From Aquibacillus halophilus (GTDB lineage: Bacteria > Bacillota > Bacilli > Bacillales > Amphibacillaceae): a stretch of DNA of 64,000 nucleotides. The stretch spans positions 248,001 through 312,000 of the forward strand of contig NZ_WJNG01000007.1 of NCBI RefSeq assembly GCF_009649745.1. Reading direction: 5' to 3'. The notes beneath the pieces were generated by a model. It had not been told where the DNA came from and did not search any database. It saw only the letters and a list, made by a program, of their open reading frames with translations. Position numbers and translations under genes: made by a program. This document shows positions 55,989 to 64,000 of this stretch, one piece after another; the first letter of the stretch is position 1; each line of letters begins with the position of its first letter.

Positions 55989-57815
55989 ATGCTCGGTCAA
56001 ATCCCGGATGAAGTAATAGAAGAAGTTCGTAAATCGAACGATATTGTCGATGTAATTGGAGAATATGTTCAGTTAAAAAAACAGGGTAGGAACTTCTTTG
56101 GGTTGTGCCCTTTTCATGGTGAGAAGACACCATCATTTTCTGTGACACAAGATAAGCAGATATTTCATTGCTTTGGCTGTGGTAAGGGTGGGAATGTTGT
56201 AACTTTTGTCATGGAAATAGAGGGGTATAATTTTTTCCAAGCAATTCAACATCTAGCAGATAAAAGTGGGCAGACATTACCGGAAGAATTCCAACAAAGG
56301 GATGAAAACCAACACCTAAGTAAAGAAAATCAAGATGTATTAAAGGCGTATGAATGGTTAACAAAATTATATCACCATTTGTTACGACATACAAAAGAGG
56401 GCAAAGAAGGCTACAAGTATTTAAAGGATAGGGGTTTTACAGACGAAGTCATTGATACATTCCAACTAGGTTTTTCCCCAAACTCTAAGGATTTTATAGC
56501 TCAGTTTTTAGAAAAAAAAGGTTTTCATAAGCAGTCAATGATAAAAGCTGGGATACTAACGTCGAATGACCAACACAATAATAGTACAGATCGTTTTCGT
56601 GGAAGAGTAATTTTTCCCATTCGAAATCACTTAGGAAAAAGTATTGGATTTGGCGGAAGAACAATAACTAACCAGGAACCAAAATATTTAAATAGTCCTG
56701 AAACGGATTTATTCCAAAAGGGAAAGTTGCTTTATAATTTTGATCTCGCTAGAAGTCATATTCGTAAATCTAGTGAAGCAGTACTTTTTGAAGGATACTT
56801 GGATGTTATTTCCGCTCATAAAGCGGGAATATTTAATGGGATTGCTACCTTAGGAACCTCTATTACAGAAGCTCAAGCAAAGCTTTTAAGGAGATACGTT
56901 GATACAGTAGTGATTTGTTATGACTCGGATAAAGCCGGAATTCAAGCTTCTTATAAGGCATCAAAGTTACTGAGAAGTGTCGGGTGTAACGTAAAAATAG
57001 CATCAATGCCAGATGGCTTAGATCCAGATGATTTCATTCGCAAATTTGGCGATACTCGTTTTAAAAATGAGGTAATCTTAGCAAGTGATACTTACATGAC
57101 ATTTATGATGAAGTATATAAAAAAAGATTATAATCTAAATTTAGAAGGAGATCGCATACAATATGTTGAAAGTGTACTTGATGAAATTGCATTAATCGAA
57201 CGTCCTGTTGAAAGAGAGCATTATTTAAAAGAATTAGCAAATGAATTTGAATTAACTGTCGAGACATTATCTCAGGAAATACACTCCCGCAGGGAAAAGA
57301 TAGGGTTAAAGCAGGATAAGCCAAAACAAAGTAGCCATACTAATATGACAAAAGGACCTTATCGAACAAAAAAATTATTACCGGCATATCATAATGCGGA
57401 ATTACAGCTAATAGCTTATATGTTGAAAGATGAAGCTATAGCAGAAAAGATTAAGCAAGAGCTTGGCGGTAATTTTACTATAGACCAACATAAGATTTTA
57501 GTAACTTATTTGTATGGATACTATGAAGAAGGTCATGAACCAAACATTAGTCATTTTATTGAAAAAATATCCGACTCTGATATTCAGAATTTAGTAATAC
57601 AAATCGCTATGATGCCCTTTAATAAGGATATAAGTGATAAAGAGATAAATGACTACATCCGCATTATACAATCAGAGCAAAGTGATAAAACAAAAATAAA
57701 ATCACTTAGAGTTGAACAAAAGATGGCAGAAAAACAAAACGACCCATTTAAGGCAGCACAGATAGGGATGCAAATCCTTGAGATTCAAAGACAAATTAAG
57801 AATTCAAATCCATGA
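55989..57815 (+). CDS. dnaG: DNA primase DnaG
   Basis: DnaG makes RNA primers at the replication fork. The N-terminal CHC2 zinc finger (LCPFHGEKTPSF and FHCFGCGKGGN) is followed by the catalytic core with FRGRVIFPI, the TOPRIM motifs LFEGYLDV and CYDSDKAG, and the C-terminal helicase-binding domain. ATG 55989 (MLGQIPDEV) follows GGTGAT; ATG 55977 is in frame but lacks an RBS. At 608 residues it has family length. It forms the macromolecular synthesis unit with sigA. Confidence 0.96.
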   Translation: MLGQIPDEVIEEVRKSNDIVDVIGEYVQLKKQGRNFFGLCPFHGEKTPSFSVTQDKQIFHCFGCGKGGNVVTFVMEIEGYNFFQAIQHLADKSGQTLPEEFQQRDENQHLSKENQDVLKAYEWLTKLYHHLLRHTKEGKEGYKYLKDRGFTDEVIDTFQLGFSPNSKDFIAQFLEKKGFHKQSMIKAGILTSNDQHNNSTDRFRGRVIFPIRNHLGKSIGFGGRTITNQEPKYLNSPETDLFQKGKLLYNFDLARSHIRKSSEAVLFEGYLDVISAHKAGIFNGIATLGTSITEAQAKLLRRYVDTVVICYDSDKAGIQASYKASKLLRSVGCNVKIASMPDGLDPDDFIRKFGDTRFKNEVILASDTYMTFMMKYIKKDYNLNLEGDRIQYVESVLDEIALIERPVEREHYLKELANEFELTVETLSQEIHSRREKIGLKQDKPKQSSHTNMTKGPYRTKKLLPAYHNAELQLIAYMLKDEAIAEKIKQELGGNFTIDQHKILVTYLYGYYEEGHEPNISHFIEKISDSDIQNLVIQIAMMPFNKDISDKEINDYIRIIQSEQSDKTKIKSLRVEQKMAEKQNDPFKAAQIGMQILEIQRQIKNSNP

Positions 57816-57847
57816 TATAGAACGTAAGTTTGGAAGGAGGGGGACTC

Positions 57848-58969
57848 ATGGCAAATAATAAGCCATCACGTTCAAAAGAGAATGAAGGCGAGCTGACACT
57901 GGAGCAGGCAAAAGAACAATTACTTGAACTAGGTAAAAAGCGCGGTGTTCTGGCTTATGAAGAAGTTGCAGAACGTCTTTCTAATTTTGAGTTAGAATCA
58001 GATCAAATGGACGAATATTATGAGTACCTAGGTGAACAAGGAATAGAAATAATTGGTGAATCGGAAGAGGATCCTAGCATGCAACAATTATCAAAGGAAG
58101 AAGAATTTAACCTAAATGATTTAAGTGTTCCACTGGGAATTAAAATCAATGATCCTGTTCGGATGTATCTAAAAGAAATAGGCAGAGTCAATTTATTATC
58201 AGCTGCTGAGGAAATTGATCTAGCAAAAAGGATCGAAGAGGGCGAAGAAGAGGCTAAACGTCGTTTGGCTGAGGCGAACTTGAGACTAGTAGTAAGTATT
58301 GCTAAACGGTATGTTGGTCGTGGCATGTTATTTCTTGATCTGATTCAAGAAGGTAATATGGGACTAATTAAAGCTGTTGAGAAGTTTGATTATCGTAAAG
58401 GATACAAATTCAGTACGTATGCAACTTGGTGGATTCGGCAGGCTATTACAAGAGCAATAGCTGATCAGGCTAGAACAATCCGTATTCCGGTGCACATGGT
58501 TGAGACCATTAATAAATTAATAAGGGTCCAAAGACAATTACTTCAAGACCTTGGACGAGAACCAATCCCAGAAGAAATTGCTAAGGAAATGGAACTTACA
58601 CCTGAAAAGGTAAGAGAAATTTTAAAAATCGCACAAGAACCAGTGTCATTAGAGACTCCAATTGGTGAAGAAGATGATTCACATCTTGGAGATTTCATCG
58701 AAGATCAGGAGGCAACTTCTCCTTCAGACCATGCTGCGTATGAGTTGTTAAAGGAACAACTTGAAGATGTATTGGATACACTTACAGATCGAGAAGAAAA
58801 TGTCCTTCGTTTACGTTTTGGTCTTGATGATGGCCGCACTCGAACTTTGGAAGAAGTTGGTAAGGTGTTCGGAGTAACAAGAGAGCGTATCCGCCAAATT
58901 GAAGCAAAGGCTTTACGGAAATTGCGCCATCCAAGCCGTAGCAAACGCCTTAAAGATTTCCTTGAGTAA
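57848..58969 (+). CDS. sigA: Principal RNA polymerase sigma factor SigA
   Basis: SigA directs housekeeping transcription. The 373-residue protein has region 1.1, region 1.2 ([16 protein letters not shown]), region 2 ([30 protein letters not shown] and [14 protein letters not shown]), region 3 ([15 protein letters not shown]) and region 4 with [33 protein letters not shown] 57848 follows GGAGG. It lies 32 bases after dnaG, so the two form an operon. Confidence 0.99.
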   Translation: MANNKPSRSKENEGELTLEQAKEQLLELGKKRGVLAYEEVAERLSNFELESDQMDEYYEYLGEQGIEIIGESEEDPSMQQLSKEEEFNLNDLSVPLGIKINDPVRMYLKEIGRVNLLSAAEEIDLAKRIEEGEEEAKRRLAEANLRLVVSIAKRYVGRGMLFLDLIQEGNMGLIKAVEKFDYRKGYKFSTYATWWIRQAITRAIADQARTIRIPVHMVETINKLIRVQRQLLQDLGREPIPEEIAKEMELTPEKVREILKIAQEPVSLETPIGEEDDSHLGDFIEDQEATSPSDHAAYELLKEQLEDVLDTLTDREENVLRLRFGLDDGRTRTLEEVGKVFGVTRERIRQIEAKALRKLRHPSRSKRLKDFLE

Positions 58970-58997
58970 GAACAGAATTAATTTGGACTCTCAGCTC

Positions 58998-59034
58998 AGT
59001 CATTGTATATATGTGCAATGACTGTGCATTTTTA
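58998..59034 (+). terminator. Terminator-like hairpin after sigA
   Basis: AGTCATTG (58998-59005) pairs with CAATGACT (59016-59023), with a T-rich tract after a few bases. Confidence 0.55.
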
Positions 59035-59056
59035 TTTCTGATTTGGAGTGAAAGAA

Positions 59057-59575
59057 ATGGTTGACGAAAGGAAGACCATTATCATAAAGGAAATAGAGTA
59101 TTGGCAAAAACATAGTTTGTTACCTGATTCTTACTGTGACTTTTTGTTAGCATTGTACACGCAAGGAGAAACACAACGCAATCCACCTAAAAAAATAAAA
59201 GCTATAGACATGTTAATAATATTAATCAATCTTGTACTTCTACCATTAACATTTGTTATAATTTATTTTACTCAATTGAAATTGATATTGCAAATTCCCA
59301 TTCTATTAATTTTGTTGGTTATTTCTTACTCAATTTTTCGATTTTATAGGCAGAATAGCCTTTTATCCTCACAAATATCACTGATTTTATTGCTATTAAC
59401 TGTTTTTGTAGTATCTGTTTATTTGGCAAATTTTTTCAATTATTATCTAACCTACATGCTGATTTCATTAAATTGTCTATTATGGATAGGTTTAGGTTGG
59501 ATTAAGCGACTACTTTACTTAACAATATCTGGTATTATTGGTATATTTTTGTTTATAATTTTTGTTTTTATTTAA
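59057..59575 (+). CDS. Uncharacterised multi-helix membrane protein
   Basis: This 172-residue protein has a soluble N-terminal segment (about residues 1-45, IKEIEYWQKHSLLPDSYCDFLLALYTQG), which resembles the cytoplasmic helical start of DUF2157-like membrane proteins, and about five or six hydrophobic segments from residue 50 onward. GTG 59048 is in frame but inside the RBS; ATG 59057, six bases after GGAGTG, is the better start. It lies between sigA and cccA and has an AT-rich codon use typical for Leu/Ile-rich membrane genes. No function can be assigned. Confidence 0.75.
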   Translation: MVDERKTIIIKEIEYWQKHSLLPDSYCDFLLALYTQGETQRNPPKKIKAIDMLIILINLVLLPLTFVIIYFTQLKLILQIPILLILLVISYSIFRFYRQNSLLSSQISLILLLLTVFVVSVYLANFFNYYLTYMLISLNCLLWIGLGWIKRLLYLTISGIIGIFLFIIFVFI

Positions 59576-59682
59576 TTATATTATCTTATCCCTTTTAACT
59601 ATAACAAATTTAAAGTAAAATAAAGTTAGTTTTTTATAAACTAAGAAATAAAAAGGGGATTACATAAGGAGGAAGTATAAAC

Positions 59683-60051
59683 ATGAAAAGAAACCCAGTT
59701 ATTCCTTATGCCATTATAGCTGTCTTGGGAATTTTGACTATGATTGTCCTGTCAATAGTGGGATTGAATCAACAACAACAGATTGAACAAGCTGCTGAAA
59801 ACGGTGGAGAGCAAACAGAAGAAGGACAAGTTATGGAACCAGAAGAAATAGCACAAAGTTGTATTGGATGTCATGGTGGAGACTTAGCCGGTGGTTCAGC
59901 TCCTGGTCTTCAAAACGTAGGAAGTAAATACACCCAAGAAGAAATCCACGATATTATCATTAATGGCATTGAAGGAACTGCGATGCCAGGTGGACTAGTA
60001 ACTGGAGAAGAAGCTGAGGCTTTGGCTGCTTGGTTAGCAGAGAAAAAATAG
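59683..60051 (+). CDS. cccA: Membrane-anchored cytochrome c-550
   Basis: This 122-residue protein has an N-terminal membrane anchor (about residues 8-28), an acidic Gln/Glu linker and a class I cytochrome c domain with heme motif CIGCH (about residue 60) and an axial Met in TAMPGG. It carries electrons to cytochrome c oxidase outside the membrane. RBS AAGGAGGAAG precedes ATG 59683. Its position after sigA is that of B. subtilis cccA, and a strong terminator follows. Confidence 0.96.
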   Translation: MKRNPVIPYAIIAVLGILTMIVLSIVGLNQQQQIEQAAENGGEQTEEGQVMEPEEIAQSCIGCHGGDLAGGSAPGLQNVGSKYTQEEIHDIIINGIEGTAMPGGLVTGEEAEALAAWLAEKK

Positions 60052-60060
60052 TTAATGGAT

Positions 60061-60100
60061 TAGAAGCTTTCTGGTTAAAATCAGAAAGCTTCTATTTTTT
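60061..60100 (+). terminator. Terminator after cccA
   Basis: A 13-bp perfect stem (60061-60073 with 60082-60094) with an 8-base loop and a run of Ts. Confidence 0.92.
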
Positions 60101-60126
60101 CAGTTTACTTTAGGAGGAAGATATAA

Positions 60127-60837
60127 ATGAATCAAAGATTATTGTCTAATCGATTAAAATCAGTAGCATCATTTTTACCAAAAAATGCTGTATTTGCTGA
60201 TATCGGTTCAGATCATGCCTATTTACCTTGTTTTGTGTGTTTAAATGATATTCAAGCGATAGCAATTGCTGGTGAAATAAATGAAGGACCATACCAAAGT
60301 GCAAAACGTACTGTAGAAGAACTAGGTCTTACAGAAAGAGTACAGGTTAGAAAAGGTAATGGATTAGAAGTCGTTGAACAAGGTGAAGTTGGACAAGTAA
60401 TCGTTGCAGGTATGGGTGGTAGTTTAATTTCAACTATTTTAGAACAGGGAAAAGAAAAATTAAAAGGAACAAATAGAATTATCACACAACCCAATGTGGA
60501 TGCTTTGGCTATTCGTAAATGGTTTTTTAACAATGATTTTAAACTTGTTGATGAACTGATACTTGAAGAAGACGGCCATATTTATGAAATTTTAGTTGCA
60601 GATAAAGGAAAAGAGATGGTTCATTATACTAATGTGAATAAACAGGATGAGTTTTTATTTGGTCCATTTCTCTTGAGAGAGAAGGCTGTTCCATTTAAAC
60701 AGAAATGGTTATCTGAAAAAGTTAAGAGGGAACAAGCTCTAAATCAAATGAAAAAGGCTAATGTCCCTGATAAAGCGAAAATAGAATTGTTTGAAAATGA
60801 GATTAAATCTATACAGGAGGTCCTTGTCAATGACTAA
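60127..60837 (+). CDS. trmK: tRNA (adenine-22-N1)-methyltransferase TrmK
   Basis: TrmK methylates A22 of bacterial tRNAs. The 236-residue protein has the SAM-binding DIGSDHAYLPCFV at about residues 26-38, AGEINEGPYQSA, VIVAGMGGSLI and the NVDALAIRKWFFNN segment, then a C-terminal coiled coil (about 195-236). RBS AGGAGGA precedes ATG 60127. It overlaps yqfO by eight bases. Confidence 0.95.
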   Translation: MNQRLLSNRLKSVASFLPKNAVFADIGSDHAYLPCFVCLNDIQAIAIAGEINEGPYQSAKRTVEELGLTERVQVRKGNGLEVVEQGEVGQVIVAGMGGSLISTILEQGKEKLKGTNRIITQPNVDALAIRKWFFNNDFKLVDELILEEDGHIYEILVADKGKEMVHYTNVNKQDEFLFGPFLLREKAVPFKQKWLSEKVKREQALNQMKKANVPDKAKIELFENEIKSIQEVLVND

Positions 60838-61945
60838 AACCACAAAGGTGCAGGATATTGTAAATATTTTTGAATCATGGGTTCCAAAAAAACTTGCGTA
60901 TGACTGGGACAATGTTGGAATTCAAGTGGGTTCTCTTCAACAATCTGTTAAAAAGGTAATGGTAACTCTAGATGTCTTAGAAAACGTTGTTGATGAGGCA
61001 ATAGAACAAAAAGTAGATTTAATTATTGCACATCATCCACTTCTGTTCAAATCGTTAAAACAAATCAATTTGGATCAAACCTCTGGTAGAATAATCGAAA
61101 AACTAATTAAGAATGATATAACGGTCTATGCTGCTCATACCAATTTAGATATAGTTAGTGGGGGAGTAAATGATATTTTAACTGATAAATTATCGATTTC
61201 AAATACAGAGGTTTTAGTTGAGGATGAATTGGAAAAACTCTATAAACTAATTGTCTACGTTCCAAAGGAAAGTTCTGAACAATTAAAGGATGCATTAGGA
61301 AATGCTGGTGCTGGTCATATAGGCTTATATAGCCATTGTATGTTTACAACGGATGGAGAAGGCTCATTTAAACCATTAGAGGGGTCAAAGCCATTCTTGG
61401 GTAGCCAAGGAGTAGTGGAAAGAGTAGATGAAGTAAAAGTGGAAACTATTATTGCTCATTCCAAGTTGTCCGAGGTTTTGAGTGCAATGCAAGACAATCA
61501 TCCCTATGAGGAAGTAGCTTATGACCTAATTCCATTGGCTAACAAGGGGAAACCGATTGGTGCTGGTAGGATAGGCTCTTTGATTTCTGAGATAACGTTG
61601 AGAGAATTTTGTGAGAATATAAAAAGTGTTTTAGAAATCCCATCCCTTCGTGTAACAGGTGATCTTAATCAAAAGGTGAAAAGAATAGCAGTACTTGGTG
61701 GGAGTGGAAAGGCATTTATCGAACACGCTAAACGAAAGGGTGCCGATGTCTATATAACAGGTGATATGACATTCCATGAAGCTCAGGACGCTTGGCAAAT
61801 GGGGTTGAATGTGGTTGATCCGGGTCACTACATAGAAAAAGTGATGAAGCAGGCAGTCAAGTCTTTTTTGGATAGTAAGTGTGAAAATGCTGGAATAGAA
61901 GTTGTAATTTCAAGGGAAATTACCGATCCCTTTCAATTTTTATAG
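60830..61945 (+). CDS. yqfO: Nif3-like dinuclear metal centre protein YqfO
   Basis: This 371-residue protein belongs to the Nif3/GTP cyclohydrolase I type 2 family, hexameric with a two-metal site. Metal ligands are in LIIAHHPLLFK, AHTNLDIVSGG and DMTFHEAQDA; a PII-like domain is inserted in the middle (about residues 130-230), as in the YqfO form. ATG 60830 has AGGAGG nine bases upstream and overlaps the end of trmK; the longer frame from 60791 lies in trmK. Activity is not established. Confidence 0.93.
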   Translation: MTKTTKVQDIVNIFESWVPKKLAYDWDNVGIQVGSLQQSVKKVMVTLDVLENVVDEAIEQKVDLIIAHHPLLFKSLKQINLDQTSGRIIEKLIKNDITVYAAHTNLDIVSGGVNDILTDKLSISNTEVLVEDELEKLYKLIVYVPKESSEQLKDALGNAGAGHIGLYSHCMFTTDGEGSFKPLEGSKPFLGSQGVVERVDEVKVETIIAHSKLSEVLSAMQDNHPYEEVAYDLIPLANKGKPIGAGRIGSLISEITLREFCENIKSVLEIPSLRVTGDLNQKVKRIAVLGGSGKAFIEHAKRKGADVYITGDMTFHEAQDAWQMGLNVVDPGHYIEKVMKQAVKSFLDSKCENAGIEVVISREITDPFQFL

Positions 61946-61955
61946 GCACAAATAT

Positions 61956-61991
61956 AAAACCCTGATTGGATAGCTTATCCACCAGGGTTTT
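61956..61991. terminator. Bidirectional terminator between yqfO and ispH
   Basis: AAAACCCTG (61956-61964) pairs with CAGGGTTTT (61983-61991), and TGGATA pairs with TATCCA inside. A and T runs flank both sides, so it serves both convergent genes. Confidence 0.88.
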
Positions 61992-61995
61992 TACG

Positions 61996-62943
61996 TTATC
62001 TCTTAGCTTTTACTTTAGGCAATATTTTACTTTGTTCAACCTTAAACTCATTATTCCATGTTACTTGATTTTCAAGATCATATTGTTCAATAAATTTTAT
62101 TACTTCTTTTGTTATTGGGGTAGGTGTTGAAGCGCCAGCTGTAATTGCAACTTTAGTTACACCTTTTAACCAATCTAAATTTATTTCTGAAACATCTGCG
62201 ATTCGATATGCTTGTGTACCAGCATGCTCTAAAGAAACTTGAGCCAATCGGTTTGAGTTATTGCTTTTTGGATCTCCGACAACTAATGTTAAATCGGCCT
62301 CTTTTGCTTGTTCTGCAACTGCTTCTTGTCGAACCTGTGTTGCCATACAAATTTCTTGTATTAATTCTGTTTGAGGGTATTTTTCTTTTACCTTTAGCAT
62401 TACATCATAAACATCCCACTGACTCATGGTTGTTTGATTAGTAACAATTATTTTATCGTGATGGTCCAAATTCAAACTTTCAACATCTTCCTCTGATTCA
62501 ATAAGGTGAACATGTCCTGGAGCTACACCTACTGCTCCCTCTGGCTCTGGGTGTCCTTTTTTACCAATATATACGACTTCATAATTTTCTTTTACTTTTT
62601 CACGAATCAAATCATGGGTACGTGTAACATCTGGGCACGTTGCATCTAAGACAGTTAAGCCTTTATTTTCTGCTTCATCCTTCACTTCTGGTGATACACC
62701 ATGAGCAGTAAAAATAACAGTACCCTCATTTATATCTTTAAGTAATTCAGCTCTGTTCTTCCCGTCAAGTGTAATAACACCTTCACTTTCAAAAGCTTTT
62801 GTTACATGTGAATTATGAACAATCATTCCTAATATATAAATCGGTCGAGGTAGATTAGGATCCTTAACTGCATTCTGTGCAATAACCATTGCATCTACCA
62901 CCCCATAACAATAACCGCGTGGAGCTATTTTTATAACTTCCAT
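61996..62943 (-). CDS. ispH: HMB-PP reductase IspH
   Basis: IspH performs the last step of the methylerythritol phosphate pathway, giving IPP and DMAPP. The three cluster cysteines are in RGYCYGV, DATCPDV and [10 protein letters not shown]; HxxH-type His residues are in VHNSHVT and HGVSPEV, and GASTPTP is near the C-terminus. 315 residues. The RBS AGGGGGAG precedes ATG 62943. It converges on yqfO and diverges from the helicase gene. Confidence 0.97.
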   Translation of the reverse strand: MEVIKIAPRGYCYGVVDAMVIAQNAVKDPNLPRPIYILGMIVHNSHVTKAFESEGVITLDGKNRAELLKDINEGTVIFTAHGVSPEVKDEAENKGLTVLDATCPDVTRTHDLIREKVKENYEVVYIGKKGHPEPEGAVGVAPGHVHLIESEEDVESLNLDHHDKIIVTNQTTMSQWDVYDVMLKVKEKYPQTELIQEICMATQVRQEAVAEQAKEADLTLVVGDPKSNNSNRLAQVSLEHAGTQAYRIADVSEINLDWLKGVTKVAITAGASTPTPITKEVIKFIEQYDLENQVTWNNEFKVEQSKILPKVKAKR

Positions 62944-63006
62944 TTCAACTCCCCCTCTATCAAAAATATCTTTAATGAACTAATTAATTTTTTAAGCATC
63001 AGTTTT

Positions 63007-63035
63007 ATTATAAAGGTAAAACTAACGGATGACAA
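63007..63035 (-). promoter_or_regulatory. Sigma-A promoter of ispH
   Basis: On the minus strand TTGTCA (63030-63035), 17 bases, TATAAT (63007-63012), about 63 bases before the ATG. The rest of the gap 62944-63252 is non-coding. Confidence 0.8.
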
Positions 63036-63182
63036 AGATATTATCGGATTTCCCGAAAAATAGTCCAATCTTATTAATTTGAAAACTTATATGCTAGTCC
63101 GTATAGAATTGCGTCAGTTAGCTTATAAATAAAGAAAAATGCCTAATATTAAGGTCAAAAAGATGTTCTATTACAAATCAAT

Positions 63183-63211
63183 GTGCAATTTTACTTTTTC
63201 TAACCTATAAT
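63183..63211 (+). promoter_or_regulatory. Candidate promoter of the helicase gene
   Basis: TATAAT (63206-63211) has a weak -35 GTGCAA (63183-63188) 17 bases upstream, 41 bases before the ATG. Confidence 0.5.
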
Positions 63212-63252
63212 AGGTAAGGTAACCAATGATTAGTAACTAAAGGAGTATTTAC

Positions 63253-64000
63253 ATGGACAACCATTTATTTAAACAATATTCACTGCAACCCATTATTAAT
63301 GATGTCATTGATAAATTGGGTTTTCATGAACCAACAGCAATTCAACAGAAAGTAATACCAGCCGCCCTTAGAGGTGAGAGTGTAATTGGACAGTCCCAAA
63401 CTGGCTCTGGTAAAACACACTCGTATTTGCTTCCACTGTTCAGCAAATTAAACGAGTCAAATAAAAAAGTTCAGTTTGTAGTGACAGCACCTACAAGGGA
63501 ATTAGCTATGCAAATTTTTGATGAAGTGAAAAAAGTTATTAGTTTAGCCGAGAAAGATGGGGTTTGGACAGCAAAGTTATTTATTGGTGGAATAGATAAA
63601 AAGCGTCAAATTGAAAAAATGAAGGAGCAACCGCAAATCGTGGTTGGTACGCCTGGAAGAATTTTAGATCTTATTGAAGATGGTGCCTTAGATATTTATT
63701 CTGCAGGTTCATTTGTAGTGGATGAGGCAGACTTAATGTTGGATTTAGGCTTTATGAAAGAAGTAGACCAAATTCTAGTTCGTGCTCAATCTAATATTCA
63801 GTTAATGGTATTCTCCGCAACAATACCTGAGCGATTGCAGCCATTTTTAAAGAAATATTTACAAAATCCTGCTTACTTTAAAATGAATGATCAGCTGTCT
63901 CCTGAGACGATGGAGCACAGGTTGGTACCCTTAAGACATCGTGATGTCTCAGAAATGGTCTACAGAATTTCCGGAGCCATTCAGCCCTATCTGGCAATAA
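63253..64000 (+). CDS. cshB: DEAD-box RNA helicase (CshB/YqfR type), 3' end cut by window
   Basis: The first 249 codons of an ATP-dependent RNA helicase are present. Motifs in order: Q motif (GFHEPTAIQQKVIPAAL), I GQSQTGSGKT, Ia PTRELA, GG loop IGGIDKKRQ, Ib TPGRILD, II VDEADLMLD, III FSATIP. The C-terminal RecA-like domain begins near MEHRLVPLRHRD and runs out of the window. RBS AAAGGAG precedes ATG 63253. Position next to ispH matches yqfR (cshB), a cold-shock-type helicase in B. subtilis. Confidence 0.93.
   Translation, partial: MDNHLFKQYSLQPIINDVIDKLGFHEPTAIQQKVIPAALRGESVIGQSQTGSGKTHSYLLPLFSKLNESNKKVQFVVTAPTRELAMQIFDEVKKVISLAEKDGVWTAKLFIGGIDKKRQIEKMKEQPQIVVGTPGRILDLIEDGALDIYSAGSFVVDEADLMLDLGFMKEVDQILVRAQSNIQLMVFSATIPERLQPFLKKYLQNPAYFKMNDQLSPETMEHRLVPLRHRDVSEMVYRISGAIQPYLAI

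Overview
This is a stretch of conserved chromosomal backbone from a low-GC, endospore-forming Gram-positive bacterium of the family Bacillaceae. The gene order follows the Bacillus subtilis yrrR-yrhC and yqeG-yqfR segments almost gene for gene. Sporulation genes (sigK, spoIIP, gpr, yqfC, yqfD, sda), competence genes (comEA/EB/EC, comER), a CIRCE-controlled hrcA-dnaK operon and the Mrp antiporter operon all fit this. The genus cannot be fixed from the sequence alone; the Mrp operon and acidic surface proteins would suit a salt- or alkali-tolerant relative of Oceanobacillus or Virgibacillus, but that is inference.

Layout. 1-3701 (+): end of a penicillin-binding protein (PbpI type), YrrS, MtnN, YrhC, with one small minus-strand gene between the first two. 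3803-4837 (-): a Tyr/Gly-rich membrane protein and an uninterrupted sigK. 5284-10577 (-): an Mrp cation/proton antiporter operon in the order A-C-D-E-F-G, with mrpB missing. 10904-11254: the sporulation checkpoint gene sda (-) with a group of DnaA boxes upstream. 11420-16488 (+): yqeG, yqeH, aroE, yqeI, nadD, yqeK, rsfS, yqeM. 16652-21140: comER (-) and comEA-EB-EC (+). 21225-23186: yqzM (-), holA (+), rpsT (-). 23454-26768 (+): gpr, a two-copy structured repeat, spoIIP, yqxA. 26978-38984 (+): lepA, hemW, hrcA-grpE-dnaK-dnaJ, prmA, rsmE, mtaB, deoC. 39026-40797: a Na/Pi cotransporter-like gene (-), rpsU and yqeY (+). 41103-44082 (+): nfeD-floA-yqfB-like behind a sigma-W-type promoter. 44262-52033 (+): yqfC, yqfD, phoH, pgpH, ybeY, dgkA, era, yqzL, recO. 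52044-55321 (+): a glycine T-box and glyQS. 55989-61945 (+): dnaG, sigA, a membrane protein, cccA, trmK, yqfO. 61996-62943 (-): ispH. 63253-end (+): a DEAD-box helicase (cshB type) cut by the window edge.

The genes mix housekeeping functions (ribosome assembly and modification, translation fidelity, replication initiation, the principal sigma factor, NAD, shikimate and isoprenoid steps) with sporulation and competence functions. Regulation readable from the DNA includes CIRCE/HrcA for the chaperones, a T-box for glycyl-tRNA synthetase, a sigma-W-like promoter for the NfeD/flotillin pair and DnaA boxes for sda.

I did not find a new defence system, CRISPR array, prophage, insertion sequence, rRNA or tRNA. 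The most interesting items are a pair of inverted structured repeats (24640-25028) whose three helices differ in sequence but keep pairing, a second structured non-coding element (4951-5120), the clean absence of mrpB, and missing genes relative to B. subtilis (mccAB, cdd, ccpN/yqfL).
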